Source: Chloroflexota bacterium (lineage in GTDB: Bacteria > Chloroflexota > UBA6077 > FW602-bin22 > CADDYW01). From it: a DNA stretch of 57,532 nt. The DNA lies in assembly GCA_902810745.1 (NCBI GenBank), contig CADDYW010000020.1, positions 1 through 57,532 on the forward strand. Direction: 5' to 3'. The translations under genes and the position numbers were made by a program. This document shows positions 7,060 through 14,728 of the stretch, in pieces. Every line of letters begins with the position of its first letter. Within the stretch, counting starts at the first letter, position 1. A model generated the notes under the pieces. That model was not told where the DNA came from. It did no database searches and saw nothing but the letters and a program-made list of their open reading frames with translations.

Positions 7060-7575
7060 TTATGCTCCGGGCTGGTAGGAGGTGCGTGATCGCACGCCGG
7101 CTGCCCACCGGAGCAGGTCCAGACCGGCCGCGAGCGCCCGTTCGCGCGTGGTAAAGATACTTTCGATCTGTCCATCGGGTAAACGCTCGACCATGATCGA
7201 GAGGCCATCGCAATCGCTCACGTGCGGGAGAATGCTGCGAACGAGGCGCACGGCTTCCTGTCTCTCCGCGTCATCTAGCCGTTCTTTCGCACTCAGGACA
7301 ACGAGTCGCTTCGCCGCGTCGATAGCTCCATCGTGATCGTGAAGCAGTTTTTCGATGTAGTCCTGACCGAAGATAGCAACCAGGAAGGGATACAGCGATT
7401 CCTCTTCGTAACGGAAGTGCGGACCGGCGAGCTGCGCGGTTCGACTGACGAGCGTACGTGCTCTCTTCTGGTCACCAGCCAGGAATGCGTCGACCAGATC
7501 GAGCAGAGTGTCGCGGATTTCTCGGTGTTCGGTGCGAAACGTCTGGGTGAATCGATCTGCCAGCGGGGAAGCCAT
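7060..7575 (-). CDS. hemerythrin HHE-domain protein
   Basis: A 171-residue four-helix-bundle protein of the hemerythrin superfamily. Candidate di-iron ligands are His17 (TEHREI), His53 with Glu57 (GPHFRYEEES), His79/His81 (LLHDHDGA) and His118 (LPHVSDCDG). It resembles the hemerythrin half of RIC/YtfE proteins, whose DUF542 half is encoded separately at 5285-5710. GGAGGATCC precedes the ATG. A -10-like TATCAT (minus strand, 7626-7631) lies next to the CCTGAA operator array, with no good -35, consistent with activator-dependent transcription. The C-terminal half (about 120-171) is a poorly conserved extension. Confidence 0.85.
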   Translation of the reverse strand: MASPLADRFTQTFRTEHREIRDTLLDLVDAFLAGDQKRARTLVSRTAQLAGPHFRYEEESLYPFLVAIFGQDYIEKLLHDHDGAIDAAKRLVVLSAKERLDDAERQEAVRLVRSILPHVSDCDGLSIMVERLPDGQIESIFTTRERALAAGLDLLRWAAGVRSRTSYQPGA

Positions 7576-7640
7576 GGATCCTCCAAACTTGAGTTTTTCG
7601 ATGGACTAACTTCACAAACAAGGCGATGATATCGATTCAC

Positions 7641-7694
7641 CCTGACAGTCGCCTGAAGAAACGCCGACCGCTCCTGAACAAATCCTGAAAGAGC
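7641..7694. promoter_or_regulatory. four-unit CCTGAA operator array (OmpR/PhoP-like)
   Basis: Direct repeats start at 7641 (CCTGAC), 7652, 7673 and 7684 (CCTGAA). Spacings are 11, 21 and 11 bp, so all units lie on one face of the helix. Tandem 11-bp units are typical for OmpR/PhoB-family response regulators. An array with the same spacing occurs at 30416-30469. It lies between the divergent hemerythrin and acetate kinase genes, 10 bp from the minus-strand TATCAT. Confidence 0.7.
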
Positions 7695-7749
7695 ATCCCT
7701 GTTGGTCGTCGCGGAGGCCGTGATCCGAGACCGTCGGCTCAGATTCAGG

Positions 7750-7755
7750 TATGAT
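7750..7755 (+). promoter_or_regulatory. putative -10 element of ackA-xfp
   Basis: TATGAT lies about 150 bp before the ackA start, directly after an inverted TTCAGG half-unit at 7744-7749. No good -35 is visible at 17 bp. Tentative. Confidence 0.35.
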
Positions 7756-7902
7756 TACGGAGTAACGTGGACCGGGCCAGAAGCAATGGCGCTGCGCGGA
7801 CGCACCCTCGGTTTGGGCAGAGCGGGATGGCCGTGATGGCGATGACCCGAAATCGCTGCCGAAATCCGCGCCCCTCAGCCGGCCTGACGAAAGGATCGAG
7901 CG

Positions 7903-9093
7903 ATGATCGACAAGGATGCCGACCCTCGCCCCACCGGTGGCGTTCTTCCCGAGCGCATTGTCGCCGTGCTGAATGCTGGAAGCTCCTCGCTCAAATACGA
8001 GCTCCTTACCGAAGGAATGACCCCGCTCGCCCAGGGTATCGTCGAGCGCATCGGGCAGCGAGACTCCTGTCCAGATCACGCCACCGCGGTTCAGTACGCG
8101 CTAACCGACCTCGATCAGCGAGTTCCGGAGTGGCGCTCGCACCTGATCGCGGTCGGACACCGGGTCGTCCACGGAGGTCCGAACCTCTGGCAGCCAACCC
8201 CGGTCGATAATGCTGCCCTGACCGAGATCGAACGCTGGACACCGCTCGCGCCACTCCACACGCCGATCGCCCTGAGTGCGATGCGAACCGCGCTGCACCT
8301 CCTGCCCACGGTGCTGCACGTCGCGGTCTTCGATACGGGCTTTCACCACGAGCTCCCGCCAGTCGCTCGCACCTATGCCCTACCGCCCGACCTGTGCGAG
8401 CGGTGGGCGATCCGCCGCTACGGCTTCCACGGGATCTCGTGTGCCTACCTGGTCCAGCGCCTGAACCAGCTAGAGGCCAAATCCAGACGGGCGATTCTCT
8501 GCCATCTCGGGGCAGGCGCGAGCATCACGGCCGTGCGGGACGGGTGCTCGGTCGACACCAGCATGGGCTTTACGCCACTCGAAGGTCTGGTCATGGCGAC
8601 TCGGTCCGGCGATCTCGATCCCGCGATCCCACTCTACCTGCAGGAGCAGGCGGGGCTGAGCCGTGCACGGGTCGCGAGCCTTCTGGAGAGCGAATCCGGG
8701 CTGCAAGGACTCGTCGGTGCCAGCGACTTCCGCACGATCGAGCAGCGTGCACGCGCGGGCGATCAGCGTGCCCGCCTCGCGGTAGACATTTTCGCCTATC
8801 GCATCCGCAAGTACCTTGGCGCCTACTGGGCCATCCTGGGCGGCCTCGATGCCCTTGTCTTCGCGGGAGGTATTGGCGAGCACTCGGCATTTCTTCGCCA
8901 CGCGGTGGTGGCGCCACTGGAGTCGCTTGGCCTGCAGCTCGACGCCAGTGCCAACGCCGCCGGGCCCGCCGAGCGACGGATCAGCCCATCTGCCGCCCCG
9001 GTCGCGATCTGGGTCATACCGACGCGGGAATCCGCGTTCATCGCCAGGCAGGTCTTCGACCTGGTCGCCGCGCGCAGCGGCCCCGCGCCGTAG
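7903..9093 (+). CDS. ackA: acetate kinase
   Basis: A 396-residue cytosolic kinase of the ASKHA fold that interconverts acetyl phosphate plus ADP with acetate plus ATP. The family signature VLNAGSSSLKY is near residue 22-32, preceded by a short extension. The catalytic region includes HRVVHGG, DTGFHHELP, RYGFHGIS, GAGASITAVRDG, DTSMGFTPLEGL and FAGGIGEHS near the C-terminus. Length is normal. It is 54 bp upstream of phosphoketolase, so the pair forms the well-known xfp-ack module in which phosphoketolase supplies acetyl phosphate. No phosphotransacetylase is seen nearby. Confidence 0.97.
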   Translation: MIDKDADPRPTGGVLPERIVAVLNAGSSSLKYELLTEGMTPLAQGIVERIGQRDSCPDHATAVQYALTDLDQRVPEWRSHLIAVGHRVVHGGPNLWQPTPVDNAALTEIERWTPLAPLHTPIALSAMRTALHLLPTVLHVAVFDTGFHHELPPVARTYALPPDLCERWAIRRYGFHGISCAYLVQRLNQLEAKSRRAILCHLGAGASITAVRDGCSVDTSMGFTPLEGLVMATRSGDLDPAIPLYLQEQAGLSRARVASLLESESGLQGLVGASDFRTIEQRARAGDQRARLAVDIFAYRIRKYLGAYWAILGGLDALVFAGGIGEHSAFLRHAVVAPLESLGLQLDASANAAGPAERRISPSAAPVAIWVIPTRESAFIARQVFDLVAARSGPAP

Positions 9094-9147
9094 ACGAGTA
9101 GGAGCTTAGTCGTTCGCCACAATCTAGGACCAAGGAAGGCCAATACG

Positions 9148-11520
9148 ATGAGTTCGTCCCCGATTCCTGCCGTCCTGACCGAGGAGCAGGTGCGCTTGAT
9201 CGACGCCTACTGGAGGGCGGCGAATTACCTCTCCGTCGGCCAGATCTACTTGCTGGACAATCCGCTGCTGCGTCAGCCGCTGTCGCTCGCCCACGTCAAG
9301 CCCCGTCTGCTCGGCCACTGGGGTACGACGCCGGGTCTCAACTTCATTTACGTGCACCTGAATCGGGTTATCAAGGAGCGCGATCTCAACGTCATTTACA
9401 TTGCCGGCCCCGGCCACGGTGGGCCAGCGCTCGTTGCCAACACCTACCTCGAAGGGACCTACAGCGAGATCTATCCAAGCGTCTCCCAGGATGTCGAAGG
9501 GCTGAAGCATCTGTTCAAGCAGTTCTCGTTCCCGGGCGGTATTCCCAGCCACGCCGCGCCCGAGACGCCCGGCTCCATCCACGAAGGCGGTGAGCTGGGC
9601 TATGCACTGGCCCACGCCTACGGAGCAGCATTCGACAATCCAGATCTGATCGTGGCCTGTATCGTCGGCGATGGCGAGGCGGAGACCGGTCCACTCGCGA
9701 CGGCCTGGCACTCGAACAAGTTCCTCAATCCGGCGACCGACGGCGCCGTGCTTCCCATCCTCCACCTCAATGGCTACAAGATCGCCAACCCGACCGTCCT
9801 TGCCCGGATCAGTCGCGAGGAGCTCGAGAGTCTTCTCGCCGGCTACGGATACAAACCATTCGTGGTCGAGGGCGAGGATCCCGCGCTGATGCACCAGCTG
9901 ATGGCCGGCACGCTCAACGCCGTTCTCGACGAGATCGCGGCGATCCAGGAGGCAGCACGCGCGCGGGGAGTCGTGGAACGGCCACGCTGGCCCATGATCG
10001 TCTTGCGCACGCCCAAGGGTTGGACTGGCCCGAAGCTGGTCGACGGCCTTAAGACCGAGGGCTCGTGGCGCTCGCATCAGGTTCCGCTGGGAGACCTCGC
10101 CGGCCATCCGGAGCACGTGAAGGCACTCGAAGAGTGGTTGCAGAGCTACCACCCCGAGGAGCTGTTCGACGAGTCCGGGCGGCTGCGGCCAGAGCTCGCC
10201 GCCCTGGCCCCGCGAGGAACGCGGCGCATGGGCGCGAATCCGCACGCAAACGGCGGGCTGCTCCTCCGAGACCTCCGTCTTCCCGATTTCCGCGATTACG
10301 CCGTCGACGTACCGGCGCCAGGGACGGTCGTCGCGGAGGCAACGCGCGTGCTCGGGCGCTTCCTCCGCGACGTGATTCGCGCGAATCCCCACAACTTCCG
10401 AATCGTGTCTCCTGACGAGCTAACGTCAAATCGCCTGAACGCGGTGCTGGAAACCACCGATCGAACCTGGATGGCCGAGCGGGTCCCTGACGACGATCAT
10501 CTTTCCCCGAATGGTCGGGTGATGGAGGTTCTAAGCGAGACCACCTGCCAGGGATGGCTCGAGGGCTATCTGCTCACCGGTCGGCACGGATTGTTCGCCA
10601 CCTACGAGGCATTCGCGCACGTCGTCGACTCGATGTTCAACCAGCACGCGAAATGGCTGGAGAGCAGTCATCGCATCCCCTGGCGGGCGCCAGTCGCCTC
10701 CCTCAACTACCTGCTCTCCTCTCACGTCTGGCGCCAGGATCACAACGGATTCACCCATCAGGATCCCGGTTTCATCGATCTGGCCATGAACAAGAAGGCG
10801 GCGATCGTTCGCGTCTACCTCCCTCCCGATGCAAATACCTTGCTGTCGGTCACCGATCACTGCCTGCGCAGTCGTGATTACGTCAACATCGTCGTGGCCG
10901 GGAAGCAGCCAGCGCTCCAGTATCTGACGATGGATCAGGCGATCACCCATTGCACCGCGGGCATCGGGATCTGGGGCTGGGCGAGCACCGACGAAGGAGT
11001 CGAGCCAGACGTGGTGCTTGGCTGTGCTGGCGATATCCCGACGCTCGAGACCCTGGCGGCGGTCGACCTTCTCCGCACTTACTTCCCGGACCTCAAGATC
11101 CGCGTGATCAACGTCGTCGACCTGATGCGCCTGCAGCCGGCCGAGGAGCATCCCCACGGGCTGTCCAATCGCGACTTCGATGCCCTGTTTACGACCGACA
11201 AGCCCATTGTCTTCGCCTATCACGGGTACCCCTGGCTGATTCATCGCCTGACCTACCGGCGAACGAACCACGACAACCTGCACGTTCGTGGCTACAAGGA
11301 AGAAGGCACCACGACGACGCCCTTTGACATGGTCGTGCTCAACGATATGGATCGTTTCCACCTCGCGATGGATGTGATCGATCGCGTGCCCCGTCTTGGA
11401 TCGTCGGCTGCCTACGCGAAACAGGAGCTTCGAGATAAGCTCATCGCTCACCGTGAGTACATTAGCCGACACGGCGACGATCTCCCGGAGGTTCGCGATT
11501 GGCAATGGAAGCGCTCTTGA
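9148..11520 (+). CDS. xfp: xylulose-5-phosphate/fructose-6-phosphate phosphoketolase
   Basis: A 790-residue thiamine-diphosphate enzyme of normal family length. It cleaves xylulose-5-phosphate (and often fructose-6-phosphate) with phosphate to acetyl phosphate plus an aldose phosphate. Visible signatures include [19 protein letters not shown] at about residue 91-109 and the ThDP-binding [19 protein letters not shown] at about 173-191. C-terminal motifs include [18 protein letters not shown] and [19 protein letters not shown] precedes the ATG. It follows ackA in the same direction, forming an ATP-yielding bypass of lower glycolysis. Xylulose-5-phosphate could come from the XylB pathway at 36-39 kb. 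Confidence 0.97.
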   Translation: MSSSPIPAVLTEEQVRLIDAYWRAANYLSVGQIYLLDNPLLRQPLSLAHVKPRLLGHWGTTPGLNFIYVHLNRVIKERDLNVIYIAGPGHGGPALVANTYLEGTYSEIYPSVSQDVEGLKHLFKQFSFPGGIPSHAAPETPGSIHEGGELGYALAHAYGAAFDNPDLIVACIVGDGEAETGPLATAWHSNKFLNPATDGAVLPILHLNGYKIANPTVLARISREELESLLAGYGYKPFVVEGEDPALMHQLMAGTLNAVLDEIAAIQEAARARGVVERPRWPMIVLRTPKGWTGPKLVDGLKTEGSWRSHQVPLGDLAGHPEHVKALEEWLQSYHPEELFDESGRLRPELAALAPRGTRRMGANPHANGGLLLRDLRLPDFRDYAVDVPAPGTVVAEATRVLGRFLRDVIRANPHNFRIVSPDELTSNRLNAVLETTDRTWMAERVPDDDHLSPNGRVMEVLSETTCQGWLEGYLLTGRHGLFATYEAFAHVVDSMFNQHAKWLESSHRIPWRAPVASLNYLLSSHVWRQDHNGFTHQDPGFIDLAMNKKAAIVRVYLPPDANTLLSVTDHCLRSRDYVNIVVAGKQPALQYLTMDQAITHCTAGIGIWGWASTDEGVEPDVVLGCAGDIPTLETLAAVDLLRTYFPDLKIRVINVVDLMRLQPAEEHPHGLSNRDFDALFTTDKPIVFAYHGYPWLIHRLTYRRTNHDNLHVRGYKEEGTTTTPFDMVVLNDMDRFHLAMDVIDRVPRLGSSAAYAKQELRDKLIAHREYISRHGDDLPEVRDWQWKRS

Positions 11521-11782
11521 TTCAGCGACAACAGACACGGCCCGGCCCTGGATCATGTTGACTCCGGGACGGATACGGCCGGCCGCGCCCGGTGGGAAGC
11601 AATGCCGATGCAGCCACGATCACGGGGTTGGCGAGTAGCACCGACGATGCACGACGGACTTCTCTCCGTGCGCCAGCCGCGCGGCGGCGACATCATGTCT
11701 TCTTTCCTCGCACCGCGATGGCAGCGATACCCCGCGCCGCCCATGCGCAACAGCAGAAACGGCCCGTGGAAAGATAGCTTCG

Positions 11783-14176
11783 ATGACTGCTGACGAAACC
11801 CCGATTCTGGGTCTGACGCGCGCCGAGGTCGCGGCGATGCGTCAGCAGGGAAAGATCAATCGTGTTCCGCTTGCGACCAGTCGTCCTCTGCTCGATATTC
11901 TGCGTGGCAACTTCATCACCGTTTTCAACGGCATCCTCGCGGGCGCGGTCGGGCTTCTCCTCTTCGTCGGCGAGTACACCGACGCGTTTCTGGTCGGGTC
12001 GCTCGTGCTCTTCAGTGTTCTGGTCAGCACCATCCAGGAGATCCGGGCGAAGGTACGGCTCGATTACATTGCGCTGCTCACACGCGCCCACGCTCGGGTC
12101 ATCCGAGACGGAGTGGAGCAGTCGATCGACCCCGGACAGGTTGTACTCGGGGACTATCTTGTGCTGGCGCCGGGCGAGCAGGTCGTCGCCGACGGGGTGG
12201 TGGTGCGTTCGGCGGGGCTGGAGGTCGACGAGTCGCCGGTCAGTGGAGAGGCCGAGCCGGTCCCTAAGTCTGTCGACGACCCGGTCCTGTCCGGGAGCTA
12301 CTGCCTGGCCGGAACCGGGATCTATCGGGCGACGCGCGTGGGCGCTGCAAGCTATGTTCACCTGCTGACGGCCGCCGCCCGACGATTCCGCGCCGTGCGA
12401 ACGCCGCTCCAGCGGTTCCTCGACCGTGTCCTCTGGCTACTGCTCGCGGTCGTCCTCCTCCTTCTCGCCGTGCAGATTCTCGTCTCGTTCGATCGAAGGG
12501 CCACGTTCCCGGAGGTCGTCAGCGCGATCGCCGTGATCGCCACGCTGGTACCCCAGGGATTGCTGCTTATGTCCACCGTCGCCTACAGTCTCGGTGCCCT
12601 GCGTGTCGCCCAGCGCGGAGGGCTCGTGCAGGAGCTGAACGCGGTCGAGTCGCTGAGCCACGTCGACGTGCTGTGCGCCGATAAGACGGGAACCCTCACG
12701 CGCGGTCGCCTCGCGCTCAAAGAGGTCGTACCCCTCGGCGCAAGAGTAGAAGAAGCGGAAGATGCGCTTGCGACCTTCGCCGCGAGCGTGCCGGAGAAGT
12801 CTTCGACCGTGCGCGCGATCGTGGCCTGGCGACCCGCGCCAGCGATGCAGCCTCGAGTCACGATTCCCTTCCGTGCCGAGCGACGCTGGAGCGCGATCTC
12901 GCTCTCGCGGAACGCCGCTCTCGTCACCTACGTGCTGGGCGCACCAGAAGCGCTGCTCCCCTACCTCGGGGACGCCCAGCAGATCGCCGACGCCGTCGAG
13001 CGACAGGTCGAGGCGGGCCGCTACGTCCTTCTCTTCGCGCAAGCCCCATCTCTCGAGCATATCCGGGCGCAGGACGGAACTCCACGCCTCAGGGCGCCGC
13101 TGGAGCCGCTCGCGATCGTCTGCTTCGAGGAAGAGCTACGCACCGACGCCCGCGAAACGCTTGAGAAGTTTGCGCGCCAGGGTGTCACCCTCAAGATCAT
13201 CTCCGGCGATCATCCGAAGACGGTCCTGACGCTGGCCCACCGCGTTGGTCTCCCCACGACCGCGCAGGCCATCTCTGGTGCCGAGCTGCAGGCCCTGCCG
13301 GAGCGAGCCCTGGCAACAGCAGTCGAGCGGAACACGGTGTTCGGGCGCATCAGCCCGCACCAGAAGCAGCAGATCATCCGCGCCCTCAAGCAGAATGGCC
13401 ACTACGTCGCCATGATTGGCGATGGGGTCAACGACATACTCGCTCTGAAGGAAGCGCAGATGAGCATAGCCGTGCAAAGTGGTACTCCAGCAGTCCGTGG
13501 TATATCCGACCTGATCCTGCTTCACGATGCTCTCCGGGTGCTCCCCGCCGTTCTCGACGAGGGACGCCGCGTTATCAACAATCTTCTTCTCCTGATCAAG
13601 CTCTTCCTTACCCGCGACGTGGCCACGATCACCCTGATCGTCGTAGCGCTCGTGCTCGGGCTGCCCTTCCCATTCGTCCCGGCCCACATCTCGATTATCG
13701 CCCTGCTTACTGTCGGAGTCCCATCGCTCTCGATCGTGGCTTGGGCCGAGCCAGCTCGCTTGGAGATCGGCGCATCCGCTCAGGTCTTTCGTTTTGTCCT
13801 TCCGGTGGGGGCTGCGCTAGGGGTAGCGGTCTCCGGAGCGTACGTGATCGCGCTCGCAGCAGACTTCCCGCTGAGCGAAGCACGGACGATCGCCGTCACC
13901 GCGGCAGTGCTCGGGGGGCTCATCGTTCTCGTGATTCTCCAGCCTGGCCTCGGCGCGCAGATTCCGCGCCTCCTCGAGGAGCGGACGTCCTTTCTCCAGG
14001 CCATCGCGTCCCTCATCGCCTACCTGGCAGTGCTCGCGATTCCAGCCACTCGAGCGTTTGTTGAGCTCGATGTGTTCTCGGTCGCGGGGTGGCTGATCGT
14101 ACTTCTGACGGTGGGAGCATCGTTCGGCTCTCTGCGACTGCTGTCTCGAATCGGGCCACCCTGGCTCCGTTCCTAG
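11783..14176 (+). CDS. P-type ATPase, CtpE-like cation transporter
   Basis: A 797-residue inner-membrane P-type ATPase. Motifs in order: actuator-domain SPVSGEAEPVPK, membrane helix 4 with PQGL (257-260), phosphorylated Asp300 in CADKTGT, hinge GDGVNDILALKEAQ, and a C-terminal membrane block of about six helices. The N-terminal 'GLTRAEVAAMRQQGKIN' and overall layout resemble the actinobacterial CtpE family, reported as calcium transporters. The usual PEGL of helix 4 is PQGL here. No metal-binding HMA domain is present. It stands alone; 550 bp without a gene follow. Ion specificity is inferred only from family resemblance. Confidence 0.85.
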   Translation: MTADETPILGLTRAEVAAMRQQGKINRVPLATSRPLLDILRGNFITVFNGILAGAVGLLLFVGEYTDAFLVGSLVLFSVLVSTIQEIRAKVRLDYIALLTRAHARVIRDGVEQSIDPGQVVLGDYLVLAPGEQVVADGVVVRSAGLEVDESPVSGEAEPVPKSVDDPVLSGSYCLAGTGIYRATRVGAASYVHLLTAAARRFRAVRTPLQRFLDRVLWLLLAVVLLLLAVQILVSFDRRATFPEVVSAIAVIATLVPQGLLLMSTVAYSLGALRVAQRGGLVQELNAVESLSHVDVLCADKTGTLTRGRLALKEVVPLGARVEEAEDALATFAASVPEKSSTVRAIVAWRPAPAMQPRVTIPFRAERRWSAISLSRNAALVTYVLGAPEALLPYLGDAQQIADAVERQVEAGRYVLLFAQAPSLEHIRAQDGTPRLRAPLEPLAIVCFEEELRTDARETLEKFARQGVTLKIISGDHPKTVLTLAHRVGLPTTAQAISGAELQALPERALATAVERNTVFGRISPHQKQQIIRALKQNGHYVAMIGDGVNDILALKEAQMSIAVQSGTPAVRGISDLILLHDALRVLPAVLDEGRRVINNLLLLIKLFLTRDVATITLIVVALVLGLPFPFVPAHISIIALLTVGVPSLSIVAWAEPARLEIGASAQVFRFVLPVGAALGVAVSGAYVIALAADFPLSEARTIAVTAAVLGGLIVLVILQPGLGAQIPRLLEERTSFLQAIASLIAYLAVLAIPATRAFVELDVFSVAGWLIVLLTVGASFGSLRLLSRIGPPWLRS

Positions 14177-14419
14177 CTGGAGGCACGCAGCGGCACGGCC
14201 AGTACGCGCGCCCGGACAGCATCCGGTGCGGGAGGCGCGATGCTCTCCGGGAGCCACGCGTCGTGTGGCCGTCGACGAGCCGAGCTGCCCGGATGCTCGT
14301 GCCACCGCGGGCGTTTACCTCGCGTTTACTCTCGTCAACGTCGACAGATACTCTCGCCAGGTACCGTTTGAGCGTGAGAAAGATCTCACGCGATATCGAG
14401 ATCGAGGAGGGGAAAGCTG

Positions 14420-14479
14420 ATGGTCGGTGGCGAGTCGCTCGATCAGGCAGCTCTCCACATCTGGCAGGTGGACCGATAA
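14420..14479 (+). CDS. candidate 19-residue leader peptide
   Basis: ATG follows a very strong GAGGAGGGG site (14404-14412) by about 8 nt and reads MVGGESLDQAALHIWQVDR before TAA. The stop codon abuts a 9-bp hairpin. It may be a leader peptide or a chance match; there is no run of one amino acid to suggest classical attenuation. Confidence 0.35.
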   Translation: MVGGESLDQAALHIWQVDR

Positions 14480-14502
14480 TGCTCCGCGATAACCGCGGAG
14501 CA
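14480..14502 (+). other. 9-bp hairpin after the micro-ORF
   Basis: TGCTCCGCG (14480-14488) pairs perfectly with CGCGGAGCA (14494-14502) around the loop ATAAC. It begins one base after the micro-ORF stop. No U-tract follows. Confidence 0.55.
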
Positions 14503-14636
14503 CCCCACCAGGGCATGGACCCAATCTAGACGGGAGTCAAGCGACCAGACACTGGCTCCGATTCTCCAGCAGACGGGGCGTTTCCCGAGGGTCCAACGCC
14601 GAATCCACCAACCGACGACCGGTAATCCCAACGCAA

Positions 14637-14667
14637 AAGAGTCCCGAGAGCGAATCTCGGGACTCTT
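14637..14667 (+). terminator. strong hairpin, probable terminator or attenuator
   Basis: A perfect 13-bp stem (14637-14649 with 14655-14667) encloses the loop GCGAA and is followed by CTTCTTCTGG. On the other strand the tail is TTTTGCG, so it could work in both directions. It lies 62 bp before the P1B-4 ATPase start. Confidence 0.7.
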
Positions 14668-14728
14668 CTTCTGGAACTTCAGCACGTGCGACGACGAACC
14701 TATACCTGCGAGGTCACCGAAGCACCGC

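Larger units (their letters stand above)
14177..14728 (+). other. gene-poor leader region with three hairpins and a micro-ORF
   Basis: No ordinary gene is supported. In order it holds a 7-bp hairpin at 14372-14391 (GCGTGAG/CTCACGC), a 19-codon ORF with strong ribosome-binding site at 14420-14479, a 9-bp hairpin at 14480-14502 and a strong 13-bp hairpin at 14637-14667. The arrangement before a metal-exporting ATPase suggests a structured leader, or a terminator of the upstream gene. Confidence 0.5.

Noticed and set aside
7092..7109. 18-base match TGCCCACCGGAGCAGGTC also found near 56024-56041
   Set aside because: One copy is inside the hemerythrin coding sequence and flanks do not match; in a GC-rich window of this size one such match is plausible by chance.
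9124..10392. 422-codon minus-strand open frame opposite phosphoketolase
   Set aside because: Shadow of xfp, with no recognisable domain and no start signals.
14500..14670. Known NiCo or manganese riboswitch before the P1B-4 ATPase
   Set aside because: The conserved core sequences of those riboswitches are not recognisable here; only hairpins are visible.
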